This document shows positions 1-6,533 of a DNA stretch of 12,885 bases, piece after piece. The DNA comes from Syntrophaceae bacterium UBA7544 (lineage in GTDB: Bacteria > Desulfobacterota > Syntrophia > Syntrophales > Smithellaceae). Positions within the stretch are counted from its first letter, which is position 1. Every line of letters starts with the position of its first letter. Location: contig DLME01000008.1 of assembly GCA_002479215.1 (NCBI GenBank), positions 20,698 through 33,582 on the forward strand, read 5' to 3'. A model generated the notes under the pieces. That model ran no database searches. It was not told where the DNA came from and worked only from the letters and a program-made list of their open reading frames with translations. The position numbers were made by a program, and so were the translations under genes.

Positions 1-431
1 TGGGCAATGCTCACCGATGAGTTGTGACTGGCGTCGCTACCGGTAACAGTCGTGTCATAAACGCTTCCTCCAGAGCCCTGAGCGAGGTTTCCACTGCCGG
101 CTGCAGCCATTGTCGGCATATTGGGATCTCGAATAGGGATAGTAGTAGTGTAGCAGGAAGAAGGATCATTGGTCAGATCAGCGCATGCACTTATAGCTTG
201 AGGTGCGGCGATATTAAGTGATACACACAATTGCTGCGCTCCAGCTTCTGCCGCCGACAGGGCCTTGCGCTCCCCCACCAACCGCGAGCTGATTAATATA
301 TCCTGGCTGGTGACAGTTAGAGCTAAAAATCCCACGGCCATCAAAATCATCACGGCCATCAGCGCGGCAATAAGAACAAAACCGCCTTCCGATTTTTGGC
401 GATAATCAAATATTTTATGGACTAGGTGCAT
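1..431 (-). CDS. pilX: PilX-like type IV pilus minor pilin, 5' part (gene runs off left edge)
   Basis: Translating the minus strand from ATG at 431 gives an open frame of 143 codons to the window edge without a stop. The protein starts MHLVHKIFDYRQKSEGG, then FVLIAALMAVMILMAVGFLA, a hydrophobic segment after a Gly-rich prepilin cleavage site, and then VGERKALSAAEAGAQQ, which resembles the conserved R-A--AAEAG stretch of PilX N-terminal domains. As is usual for PilX, the Glu expected at +5 of mature pilins is absent. The start overlaps the end of pilW by 17 bases and has AGGA 4 bases upstream. Minor pilins of this set form the priming tip complex of the pilus and act in the inner membrane and at the cell surface. 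Gene order fimT-pilV-pilW-pilX supports the call; pilY1 would be expected next, outside the window. The C-terminal part is not visible. Confidence 0.8.
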   Translation of the reverse strand, partial: MHLVHKIFDYRQKSEGGFVLIAALMAVMILMAVGFLALTVTSQDILISSRLVGERKALSAAEAGAQQLCVSLNIAAPQAISACADLTNDPSSCYTTTIPIRDPNMPTMAAAGSGNLAQGSGGSVYDTTVTGSDASHNSSVSIA

Positions 432-1188
432 GGTTCCTCACAATAACATTGGTGGAATAAATCATTCTTCTCGGTTGACCTGTGTTAAGATCGTTTTGGG
501 CGGTATCGGCGACGATCGTAATTAAAATCCTGCGTATCGCCGGTATATTGACCGGCGCTACTAATTCGTTATCATTACCATCAAAATAACGGAATAAATT
601 AAATCCAGCTGCCGCATTGCTAATATTGCTACCCGGAGCGGCACCGCCTAAAATGGCCGAATTACCACCACAACTGACATTCCTATTAATGGTATTTACT
701 CCATCATATGAATACGCTATGTATTCATTGAGACCGGCACAAGTGCCGATTCCCCCGTTCCCGGGAAGGGTTGTGCTGCATGTATTTGGCGGCCCGCAAC
801 ATGAACCACAACTACAACCAATCGCACCATCACCACTTAAATCCATTGCTACCAGAAGGCCATTGCCATTGGCAATCTGAATGCCTTTATTGGCAACAAC
901 AGGAGCTGCGAACCCTATGGGTGGGGATGCCAGGGATGCGCAATTATTAGGTATTGTACTCCAGGTATTTCCCAAAGAATTCCTTGTCGGATTGTATGAG
1001 GCCATGCGAATTTCCATCGCCATAAAATCAAGAACAGCCCGCGTATCCTGTTGAGTTACTACTTTGCGTCCTAAATTAGCCGAAGTGCGCTGAACTATGA
1101 TCATCGCGCTGTATACCGCCGCCATGATCACCAACCCAACAACAACCGCTATTAATACTTCAATTAAAGTAAAACCGTTTCTTTTCAT
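415..1188 (-). CDS. pilW: PilW-like type IV pilus minor pilin
   Basis: 257 residues. I start it at ATG 1188 rather than at an upstream in-frame ATG (1305), because the leader is then the short MKRNG followed by FTLIEVLIAVVVGLVIMAAV: a textbook prepilin site with G at -1, F at +1 and E at +5. The longer start would put 39 residues ahead of it and would overlap pilV. An Arg/Gln-rich stretch and AVLDFMAMEIRMASYNPT (about 51-68) match the alpha-helical spine seen in PilW family proteins. The C-terminal half is Gly/Asn-rich with eight Cys (83, 125, 127, 130, 131, 137, 150, 173), five of them within 13 residues. Role: minor pilin of the initiation complex, processed by PilD. It lies 23 bases after pilV and overlaps pilX by 17 bases, so it is part of one transcript. 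The ribosome binding site is weak, suggesting re-initiation after pilV. Confidence 0.85.
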   Translation of the reverse strand: MKRNGFTLIEVLIAVVVGLVIMAAVYSAMIIVQRTSANLGRKVVTQQDTRAVLDFMAMEIRMASYNPTRNSLGNTWSTIPNNCASLASPPIGFAAPVVANKGIQIANGNGLLVAMDLSGDGAIGCSCGSCCGPPNTCSTTLPGNGGIGTCAGLNEYIAYSYDGVNTINRNVSCGGNSAILGGAAPGSNISNAAAGFNLFRYFDGNDNELVAPVNIPAIRRILITIVADTAQNDLNTGQPRRMIYSTNVIVRNHAPSP

Positions 1189-1211
1189 CTTAATATAATT
1201 TGCTCGTATAA

Positions 1212-1658
1212 TTAACAAGAATACAGTTGCCTCGTTACGAATATACTGCTGGTTATACCACTGGCAGGCCCCCCTGTCCAGGTAACCGTAACATTCACCA
1301 ACCACTGATTTGGACTTCCTGTCGGAGAAGTGATCATTGTCACAATAGTAAAAGTGGCATCGCCAGTAGCCGCGCTTGTGCCGTTTATGGGGTCACTTAC
1401 TGTAATTGTTTGGTTAATCGTACAGGGGGGTATCCCACAGGTTGGAGGAACACCAGTGCACATTAGTTGATTCTCCCGATGTTCAAGCTCGGATTGCATA
1501 ATTCCGACCGCCCTGCCCAAATAATCCGCTCGAAATCCCGTTCTCAATGATGTACTCTGCATGGGCAGAAGAGAAACAACGGCAACGGCGGTCAAAAAAG
1601 CTGCAATCATCGCCTCCACGATACTAATGCCTTTATTATTAAATATTTTATTGAACAC
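1212..1658 (-). CDS. pilV: PilV-like type IV pilus minor pilin
   Basis: 148 residues from a GTG start at 1658. MFNKIFNNKG is a short basic leader, followed by ISIVEAMIAAFLTAVAVVSL, giving Gly at -1 and Glu at +5, the requirement for cleavage and N-methylation by prepilin peptidase. The sequence after it (RAVGIMQSELEHRENQ) has the mixed-charge helix typical of PilV. The frame overlaps the end of fimT by 11 bases, and GGGAAGAG lies a few bases upstream of the GTG, so translational coupling is likely. Four Cys (three clustered near residues 67-81 and one at the C-terminus) may form disulfides outside the cell. The family name rests on order in the operon and the N-terminal signature; the C-terminal domain is not diagnostic by eye. 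Confidence 0.8.
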   Translation of the reverse strand: MFNKIFNNKGISIVEAMIAAFLTAVAVVSLLPMQSTSLRTGFRADYLGRAVGIMQSELEHRENQLMCTGVPPTCGIPPCTINQTITVSDPINGTSAATGDATFTIVTMITSPTGSPNQWLVNVTVTWTGGPASGITSSIFVTRQLYSC

Positions 1659-2121
1659 TCACTCTTCCCATTAAATTCGCGGTTATCGTTTTTGTTAAAA
1701 GGCTCTGTGTGTGTTGTAATATAACTGAAACTGGAGCTGCACCCATCATGGTTCCTCGTGGCTGAATAGTGATATTTGCTGGACTATTTGATATGATAAC
1801 CTGACTGCTAATAGCGCTGGGACTTTTTGTTACAGCCGGATTTAAAGCTGTGTAAGTCCCGGTGCCAGGAGGAGTTTCTATATTCACTGTATAGTTATTT
1901 GCCGCTTGATTAAAAGTAATTTGATAACCCCTATTTTCCGCGACAGCTCTTTGCCTATATAAGGCAATATCGGAAGACAACTCTCCCGCCGCCTCACTTA
2001 AGTTGGAATTCTGCCGATAGGTCATAAATGTCGGCGTTGCCACTATCGCAATAAAACCCAACAGCGCACAGACTATCATCATTTCAATTAAACTGAAGCC
2101 ACCATTTGCCCTTATTTTCAC
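1648..2121 (-). CDS. fimT: FimT/GspH-type pseudopilin
   Basis: 157 residues from GTG at 2121. A TTG four codons further upstream (2133) is also open, but the GGGG at about 2128-2131 sits 6-7 bases before the GTG, so I prefer the shorter start; it yields the leader MKIRANGG and then FSLIEMMIVCALLGFIAIVA. Cleavage would be after GG with Glu at +5. The region SEAAGELSSDIALYRQRAVA (about 41-60) is the conserved helix of the GspH/FimT domain, and the C-terminal half is beta-rich. FimT/GspH proteins are minor components that help start pilus or pseudopilus assembly. This is the first gene of the pilin run (fimT-pilV-pilW-pilX). Upstream lies a gap of about 218 bases from pilD. Confidence 0.82.
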   Translation of the reverse strand: MKIRANGGFSLIEMMIVCALLGFIAIVATPTFMTYRQNSNLSEAAGELSSDIALYRQRAVAENRGYQITFNQAANNYTVNIETPPGTGTYTALNPAVTKSPSAISSQVIISNSPANITIQPRGTMMGAAPVSVILQHTQSLLTKTITANLMGRVSVQ

Positions 2122-2339
2122 GACTAACCCCAAATAAAATTATAAAAAAATCTATCTTATCTCTACAATATAGCATTACAAATTTTTATTAACACGTCCA
2201 TGCATCAATATCTTTTAATATCAGCAGATTATTTATTGTTTTCCCTCATCAATCTATTCCCTTTTCCCCATCCGATCTCCAAATATCTGGTTTAAAATAT
2301 TTTCACCATTTTTCATGTTCTTATTTAATTAATATTATA
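2122..2339 (-). promoter_or_regulatory. AT-rich leader of fimT with a possible extended -10 promoter
   Basis: The space between the pilD stop and fimT is AT-rich and I found no open frame or clear terminator in it. On the minus strand TGC-TATATT (2175-2167) resembles an extended -10 element; no good -35 hexamer sits at 16-18 bases from it (best is a poor match near 2189-2195). If used, transcription would start near 2160. The pilin genes could therefore have their own start as well as read-through from pilD. Support is by eye only. Confidence 0.3.
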
Positions 2340-3101
2340 TTAATAACGCAGGTATAACATGCGCATAAAGCAATCCCCCCAAAAAAGATAAGCAACTGCT
2401 GCTGCTGACAAAAATGGTCCAAAGGGCACGGCGTACTTCATATCCTGCTTTTTGATAATCATCGCCGTTATACCGACAAGCGCCCCGAAAAAAGAACTAA
2501 ACAATAAAATAAAAATTAACGATTTCCATCCCAAAAAACCGCCGATCATTGCCAAAAGCTTAATATCTCCCCCGCCCATTCCTTCCCGTTTGGATATAAG
2601 TTCATAAAAAAAGGCAATGGCAAAAAGCACCCCGCCGCCGACGGCAAGGCCGATTAAAGCTTCCAGCCACGGAACCTTCACGACAAATACAGCCAACAGG
2701 AAAAAAACTGGTATTCCGGGCAAGGTCAAAATATCAGGAATAATTTGATGGTCCAGATCAATAAAAGCGATTACTATCAAAACAGCAGTGAAAATGAAAA
2801 ATATTAAGAAATTCCAGAATAAATAAAACTTGGAAAATAATAATAGGGCCAATACAGCGGTGATTAATTCCACCAGCGGATAACGCCAGGAAATTTTTGC
2901 CCCGCAGTCGCGGCATTTTCCTTTCAAAATAATAAAGCTGATCAGCGGAATATTATCAAAAAAACGGATAGGATGATGGCAATGCGGACAACGCGACAGC
3001 GGTTTTATAATCGACTCATGTGCCGGCAGGCGAAAAATACAAACGTTTAAAAAACTACCGACGACAGCTCCAAAAATAAAGGCAAACAAATTTAATAGCA
3101 T
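2340..3101 (-). CDS. pilD: Prepilin peptidase / N-methyltransferase
   Basis: 253 residues from ATG at 3101. A TTG at 3119 extends it by six codons but has no ribosome binding site, while GGAAG lies 10 bases before the ATG. N-terminal membrane helix ends in GSFLNVCIFRLP, the conserved start of the family. Two CxxC pairs (C38/C41 and C63/C66) form the cytosolic zinc knuckle of the methyltransferase domain. The A24 aspartyl protease part shows FIDLDHQIIPD (catalytic Asp115) and MGGGDIKLLA (catalytic Asp179 in GxGD). About seven to eight hydrophobic segments fit an inner membrane enzyme of normal length. It cleaves prepilin leaders on the cytoplasmic face and methylates the new N-terminus, and so acts on the four pilins encoded downstream. 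It is preceded by a c-di-GMP riboswitch and a strong promoter. Confidence 0.95.
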   Translation of the reverse strand: MLLNLFAFIFGAVVGSFLNVCIFRLPAHESIIKPLSRCPHCHHPIRFFDNIPLISFIILKGKCRDCGAKISWRYPLVELITAVLALLLFSKFYLFWNFLIFFIFTAVLIVIAFIDLDHQIIPDILTLPGIPVFFLLAVFVVKVPWLEALIGLAVGGGVLFAIAFFYELISKREGMGGGDIKLLAMIGGFLGWKSLIFILLFSSFFGALVGITAMIIKKQDMKYAVPFGPFLSAAAVAYLFWGDCFMRMLYLRY

Positions 3102-3159
3102 TAATTTGCTTCCAATCAAATTTTAATTAGTTATGTATCTGGGATGGGGATATAGAATT

Positions 3160-3282
3160 GCTGTACTTCCGTAGAAGTTACCCGGCAGTTCTGCCACCCT
3201 ATCCCTATAAAATCTACAAGACTTAGGTCAGTAACTTTGCGTCCCGTCTTTTCAAACGGTTTGCCCTTTCCAGAATTATGGA
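3160..3282 (-). ncRNA. Cyclic-di-GMP riboswitch, GEMM-I class, in the pilD leader
   Basis: Read on the minus strand, the leader contains the GEMM-I core in order: AGGGCAAACC (3267-3258), a six-pair P2 stem CCGTTT/AGACGG closed by a GAAA tetraloop, GGGACGCAAAG (3245-3235), a CCTAAG tetraloop receptor (3227-3222), and GGCAGAACTGCCGGGTAAC (3195-3177). GTTAC (3235-3231) can pair with GTAAC (3181-3177) to close P3. The tetraloop and its receptor are both intact, as needed for docking. The base corresponding to G20 of the Vibrio Vc2 aptamer is G and that corresponding to A47 is A, which fits c-di-GMP rather than the A20 variant reported for cGAMP sensing. The RNA would begin almost exactly at the expected transcription start of the promoter at 3286-3313. 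The outer limits of the element are approximate. Confidence 0.92.
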
Positions 3283-3285
3283 TTC

Positions 3286-3313
3286 ATTATATAATATTTA
3301 TTTCCAAAGTCAA
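3286..3313 (-). promoter_or_regulatory. Sigma70-type promoter of the riboswitch-pilD transcript
   Basis: TTGACT (3313-3308), 16 bases, then a perfect TATAAT (3291-3286) on the minus strand. Transcription would start near 3280, placing the GEMM-I aptamer at the 5' end of the RNA. The bases just upstream of the -35 box (about 3314-3335) are A/T tracts that resemble an UP element. This is the best-matched promoter in the window. Confidence 0.75.
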
Positions 3314-3461
3314 GAATAATTTTTAAAACTATTTTATCATTAAATAAATGATATCAGCTATTTTACAAATTATCATCAACCGGGCCATACCTTTATCCAT
3401 TATCCATAAATCAAAGGAATCCAGCTCAATTGCTGATGATTTTTTTACAAAATAGTTGAAT
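3314..3461 (-). other. AT-rich spacer between rfbC-like gene and the pilD promoter
   Basis: No gene is supported here. It holds a 7-pair A/T-only hairpin (TATCATT/AATGATA, 3335-3353) without a following T-run, which at best is a weak terminator for the sugar genes, and a small CAGC/GCTG hairpin near 3420-3436. An open frame on the minus strand at 3329-3562 overlaps the rfbC-like gene in another frame and shows no protein-like features. Confidence 0.4.
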
Positions 3462-3917
3462 TTAGCCGTCCTTTCTCTCCCAATCATAGGGTATTTCACT
3501 GCCGTGAGCGGGTAGACGAAATTCATCCGGTTCATTATATTTGTAAACCTCCGACGGCACATTTATTACAATTGCCTCTTTTTCCGAAATACATTTAAAG
3601 CCGTGATAAACAAAATGAGGGATATGCACCAGAATGGGATTATGAATCCCCGCGAATATTTCATTGATTTGGCTGAAAGTAGCTGATTCTTTGCGGCTAT
3701 CGTATAGAACTATTTTCATCATTCCTTTGACTACGGCCATGTTATCATCCTGTTTCTTATGATAATGCCAGGCTTTAACAACTCCCGGATAGGCGGTGGT
3801 CATATACACCTGACCGAATTTCCGGAAAAATTCGTCATCAGCACGAAGTATTTCCATCAGCCTTCCTCTCTCATCAGGAATTACTTTAAGTTTTTTCACC
3901 ATTACACCGTTGATCAT
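3462..3917 (-). CDS. rfbC: RmlC-like dTDP-4-dehydrorhamnose 3,5-epimerase family cupin
   Basis: 151 residues, shorter than classic RmlC (about 180). The N-terminus VIPDERGRLMEILRADDEFF and the following FGQVYMTTAYPGVVKAWHYH are the RmlC pattern; H51 in WHYH is in the place of the catalytic His of the GLHYQ motif. VYHGFKCIS (103-111) and a Tyr near 125-127 (SEVYKYNEPDEFRLP) match the second active-site region. The enzyme would epimerise a dTDP-4-keto-6-deoxysugar in the cytoplasm for surface polysaccharide. The ATG overlaps the stop of the upstream nucleotidyltransferase gene by four bases (ATGA) with AGGAG 10 bases before it, so the two are coupled. Because the family also includes related ketoisomerases and no rmlB or rmlD is nearby, the exact product is uncertain. 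Confidence 0.75.
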   Translation of the reverse strand: MINGVMVKKLKVIPDERGRLMEILRADDEFFRKFGQVYMTTAYPGVVKAWHYHKKQDDNMAVVKGMMKIVLYDSRKESATFSQINEIFAGIHNPILVHIPHFVYHGFKCISEKEAIVINVPSEVYKYNEPDEFRLPAHGSEIPYDWERKDG

Positions 3918-4642
3918 ATTTTATTTGCTCCTGTTTTTGCCACCATGTTTCCCGCGGATTGCAGGGATTCAAAAGTTCCGGCATCAGACCACCAGCCTTC
4001 CAGCACATCCCACTGCATCTTCCCTTCGGAAATATAAAAATTATTGACATCTGTAATTTCCAACTCGCCGCGTTGGGATGGTTTTAGCGACTTGATAAAT
4101 TCAAAAACACTGTAGTCGTACATATAAATTCCTATAACGGCATAATTGGATGCTGGTCTAGCTGGTTTTTCTTCTACGCGAATAATTTTTTTGCCGTCGA
4201 AGACAGGCACGCCGAATCTTTGCGGATCGGTCACTTCCTTCAACAAAATGCGGGCTCCTTCTTTTTGTTGGCGGAACTTTTCTGCGGCAGCCTTGATGTT
4301 TCCCTCGATAATATTATCGCCCAGAACTACGGCTATTTTATCCCTATCCGCAAAATGTTCAGCAAGACTCAAAGCTGCGGCAATTCCGCCTTCTCCCTGC
4401 TGATAGGTATAATTGATGTGTTTCAGGCCGAAGTCTTTGCCGTTTTCCAAAAGGCGCAAAAAATCACCGGCATTATTGCCGCCGGTTACAATTAATATCT
4501 CGCTAATGCCGGCATTGACTAAAATCCTGATCGGATAATAAATCATCGGTTCATTATAAACGGGAAGCAAGTGCTTGTTGGTCACTTTGGTCAGGGGGTA
4601 AAGCCGGCTGCCCAATCCACCGGCAAGAACAACGCCTTTCAT
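3914..4642 (-). CDS. rfbA: Glucose-1-phosphate thymidylyltransferase (RmlA family)
   Basis: 242 residues, the short form of RmlA. It begins MKGVVLAGGLGSRLYPLT, the nucleotide-binding signature of sugar-1-phosphate nucleotidyltransferases, followed by NKHLLPVYNEPMIYYPI, which binds the sugar phosphate. VVLGDNI (about 105-111) carries the metal-binding Asp, and RVEEKPARPASNYAVIGIY and the WSDAGTFESL near the C-terminus complete the family pattern. It makes dTDP-glucose from dTTP and glucose-1-phosphate in the cytoplasm. AAGGAG sits five bases before the ATG. It is first in a two-gene unit with the RmlC-like gene and diverges from ribD. The missing rmlB and rmlD must be elsewhere. Specificity for dTTP against another NTP is inferred from family likeness. 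Confidence 0.88.
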   Translation of the reverse strand: MKGVVLAGGLGSRLYPLTKVTNKHLLPVYNEPMIYYPIRILVNAGISEILIVTGGNNAGDFLRLLENGKDFGLKHINYTYQQGEGGIAAALSLAEHFADRDKIAVVLGDNIIEGNIKAAAEKFRQQKEGARILLKEVTDPQRFGVPVFDGKKIIRVEEKPARPASNYAVIGIYMYDYSVFEFIKSLKPSQRGELEITDVNNFYISEGKMQWDVLEGWWSDAGTFESLQSAGNMVAKTGANKI

Positions 4643-4694
4643 GGCCGCTCCTTAAATTAAATTGCTTTTAGTTTAAATATTTAGAACTTGTTAT

Positions 4695-4744
4695 TTCATA
4701 TCACATCTTGCGACATATCGACAATAAATTTCTTTGCATATGAT
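4695..4744. promoter_or_regulatory. Divergent promoter region, rfbA / ribD
   Basis: The 126-base gap between the two divergent genes holds candidate elements for both. Plus strand: TCGACA (4718-4723) and TATGAT (4739-4744), 15 bases apart, for ribD. Minus strand: TTGTCG (4724-4719) and TATGAA (4700-4695) with TG just before it, 18 bases apart, for rfbA. The two -35 elements lie on the same bases, so the promoters would compete for polymerase. Matches are only moderate. Confidence 0.3.
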
Positions 4745-4768
4745 AGGACAATGGGGTAATTATAAAGC

Positions 4769-5854
4769 ATGAATGACGAATACTACATGAATTTAGCTTT
4801 GCAGCTTGCCGCAAAAGGCCGGGGCAAGGTCAGTCCTAATCCTATGGTCGGCGCCGTGATTGTCAAAAAGGGGAAAATCATCGGCCGGGGTTATCATCAA
4901 CGCTACGGTGAGAGTCATGCCGAAGTAAACGCAATCAAGAACGCGACCGCGGATATTGCCGGATCAACTCTTTATGTTACATTGGAGCCATGCTGCCACG
5001 AAGGAAAAACGCCACCTTGCGTGGATATTATCGCCCAAAAAAATATAGCGCGCATAGTTATTGGGGCAATAGATTCCAATCCCCGGGTTTCCTGTCAAGG
5101 TATTAATTATCTGCAAAACCTGGGTATCGAAGTAAAAACCGGGGTTCTGGAAAATGAATGCCGCAATCTCAATGAAGTTTTTTTCCATTATATGGAAACC
5201 GGGCTGCCCTTTGTAACCATTAAATATGCCCAAACCCTTGATGGCCGCATAGCAACAATGAAAGGCCAATCGCAATGGATAAGCTCTGGGGCTTCCATGA
5301 AATATGCCCATAAACTCCGAGCCGAACATGACGCCATTCTAGTCGGATCCGGAACCGTAAAAAAAGATGATCCTGAACTTACAGTGCGATTAGTTCGCGG
5401 CCGTAACCCTCTGCGGATTGTTGTTGATTCCGGATTAAAAATTCAGCATCGATACAAAGTTCTACAAAACACCTTACCGGCAAAAACACTTATTGCCACA
5501 ATTAAAAATTCCAGTGATGCCGAATTTCAAAACATTACAGCAACAGGCGCCCAAATAATCACCGTCGCTGCCGACAAACAAGGAAAAGTTGACCTGAAAA
5601 AGCTATTAAAAAAACTTGCCGCAAGGGGAATATCGTCGGTGTTAATCGAAGGCGGAGCTCAAATCATTACTTCTATCTTAAGAGATAACTTAGCCGACCG
5701 CTTGGTAACGGTGATTGCGCCAAAAATTTTAGGTAAGGGAATCGAAGCAGTGGGTGATTTGAATATTAGAGAGATGAATTCGGCAAAAATTTTATCTATT
5801 CGTAAAATTAGAAGATGCGGAGAAGACATCATTATCGATAGCCGTTTTTTATAG
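4769..5854 (+). CDS. ribD: Bifunctional riboflavin biosynthesis protein RibD (deaminase/reductase)
   Basis: 361 residues, normal length. The N-terminal deaminase domain (1 to about 145) has SPNPMVGAVIV, HAEVNAI with zinc ligand His50 and catalytic Glu52, and PCCHEGKTPPC with zinc ligands Cys75 and Cys84. The C-terminal reductase domain (about 148-361) has FVTIKYAQTLDGRIA, the WISS motif, ILVGSGTVKKDDPELTVR and VLIEGGAQI, the NADPH and substrate contacts. It deaminates 2,5-diamino-6-ribosylamino-pyrimidinone phosphate and then reduces the ribose side chain, two steps of riboflavin synthesis. It is not followed by ribE, ribBA or ribH as in many genomes, and no FMN riboswitch is seen upstream. 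A GGGGT lies about 12 bases before the ATG. The next gene is a NusG paralogue 51 bases on. Confidence 0.96.
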   Translation: MNDEYYMNLALQLAAKGRGKVSPNPMVGAVIVKKGKIIGRGYHQRYGESHAEVNAIKNATADIAGSTLYVTLEPCCHEGKTPPCVDIIAQKNIARIVIGAIDSNPRVSCQGINYLQNLGIEVKTGVLENECRNLNEVFFHYMETGLPFVTIKYAQTLDGRIATMKGQSQWISSGASMKYAHKLRAEHDAILVGSGTVKKDDPELTVRLVRGRNPLRIVVDSGLKIQHRYKVLQNTLPAKTLIATIKNSSDAEFQNITATGAQIITVAADKQGKVDLKKLLKKLAARGISSVLIEGGAQIITSILRDNLADRLVTVIAPKILGKGIEAVGDLNIREMNSAKILSIRKIRRCGEDIIIDSRFL

Positions 5855-5905
5855 ACAGAAGGTTAAAAATCTATTTTAAAAAAATGAAATTGGCGGATAT
5901 TATCA

Positions 5906-6409
5906 ATGCCTTGGTATGCCGTACACACAAAAAGTCGCCATGAATATAAAGCAAACTTTGCTCTTGCCCAAAAAAACTTTACAACCTTTCTGCCCGAGAC
6001 GGAAGTATGGAGCAAGCGCAAAGACCGGAAGAAAAAAATCTTTATTCCCCTTTTCCCCGGATACCTTTTTATAGAAACTCTTTGTTTGGACAATGAAAAA
6101 AAATTAGCTATTTTAAAAACATCCGGTGTCGTAAGCATTTTAGGTAAAAAAGAAAATTCTGAACCTATACCTGTACCGGATGATAAAATTAGTGCCATTC
6201 GGCATTTGATAGAAACAAAAGCAGAAGTTTTTACCATAAAATTTCCCAAAGTGGGCGAACCGGCGCGCATTATCGACGGACCTTTTGCCGGATTGGAAGG
6301 TATCGTAGTAAAGAGCGATTTCAAAAAGGAGCTTTTCGTAATTACCATAGAACTTTTGCAACGCTCGATTGCCATGAAATTGGAGGGGTATCAAATCAGC
6401 AAACTTTAA
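5906..6409 (+). CDS. NusG-family transcription antiterminator paralogue (UpxY/RfaH-like)
   Basis: 167 residues. The N-terminal NGN domain starts WYAVHTKSRHEYKANFAL and contains PLFPGYLFIE (about 48-57), the family signature. The C-terminal KOW part is GEPARIIDGPFAGLEGIVV (about 118-136), followed by a degenerate tail with no strong resemblance to the S10-binding face of true NusG. True nusG would sit next to secE and ribosomal protein genes, which are absent here, so this is a specialised paralogue. Such proteins bind the elongation complex and usually help read long polysaccharide or secondary-metabolite operons. Sugar genes are divergent on the left (3462-4642) and to the right (12571 onward), which agrees with that role, but its target cannot be read from this window. 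GGCGGA lies eight bases before the ATG. Confidence 0.85.
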   Translation: MPWYAVHTKSRHEYKANFALAQKNFTTFLPETEVWSKRKDRKKKIFIPLFPGYLFIETLCLDNEKKLAILKTSGVVSILGKKENSEPIPVPDDKISAIRHLIETKAEVFTIKFPKVGEPARIIDGPFAGLEGIVVKSDFKKELFVITIELLQRSIAMKLEGYQISKL

Positions 6410-6533
6410 TCTATTTATTGCCTTTATCACAAAAAATTGCATGAAAATACTTGACTTTCCAGCCATTATGCGCAACATACCTTGGCCTGCTAGTATCATA
6501 ATACCAACATAAAACTTTTTTGGGGATTGAATT

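Noticed and set aside
24..880. Plus-strand open frames at 24-221 and 617-880
   Set aside because: They are antisense to the pilX and pilW genes, which have clear prepilin signatures; the plus-strand proteins show no domain or ribosome binding site.
1189..1305. Longer start for pilW at 1305
   Set aside because: It would add 39 residues before the prepilin leader and overlap pilV heavily; ATG at 1188 gives a normal short leader.
3329..3562. Minus-strand 77-codon frame
   Set aside because: Overlaps the rfbC-like gene in another frame, has no ribosome binding site and low-complexity AT-rich coding.
4643..4768. FMN riboswitch before ribD
   Set aside because: The gap is only 126 bases and lacks the conserved RFN motifs.
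6410..6533. Promoter for the oxidoreductase operon (TTGACT at 6451)
   Set aside because: No acceptable -10 hexamer at 16-18 bases; TATCATAAT near 6494-6502 lacks a matching -35. A promoter is likely but cannot be placed.
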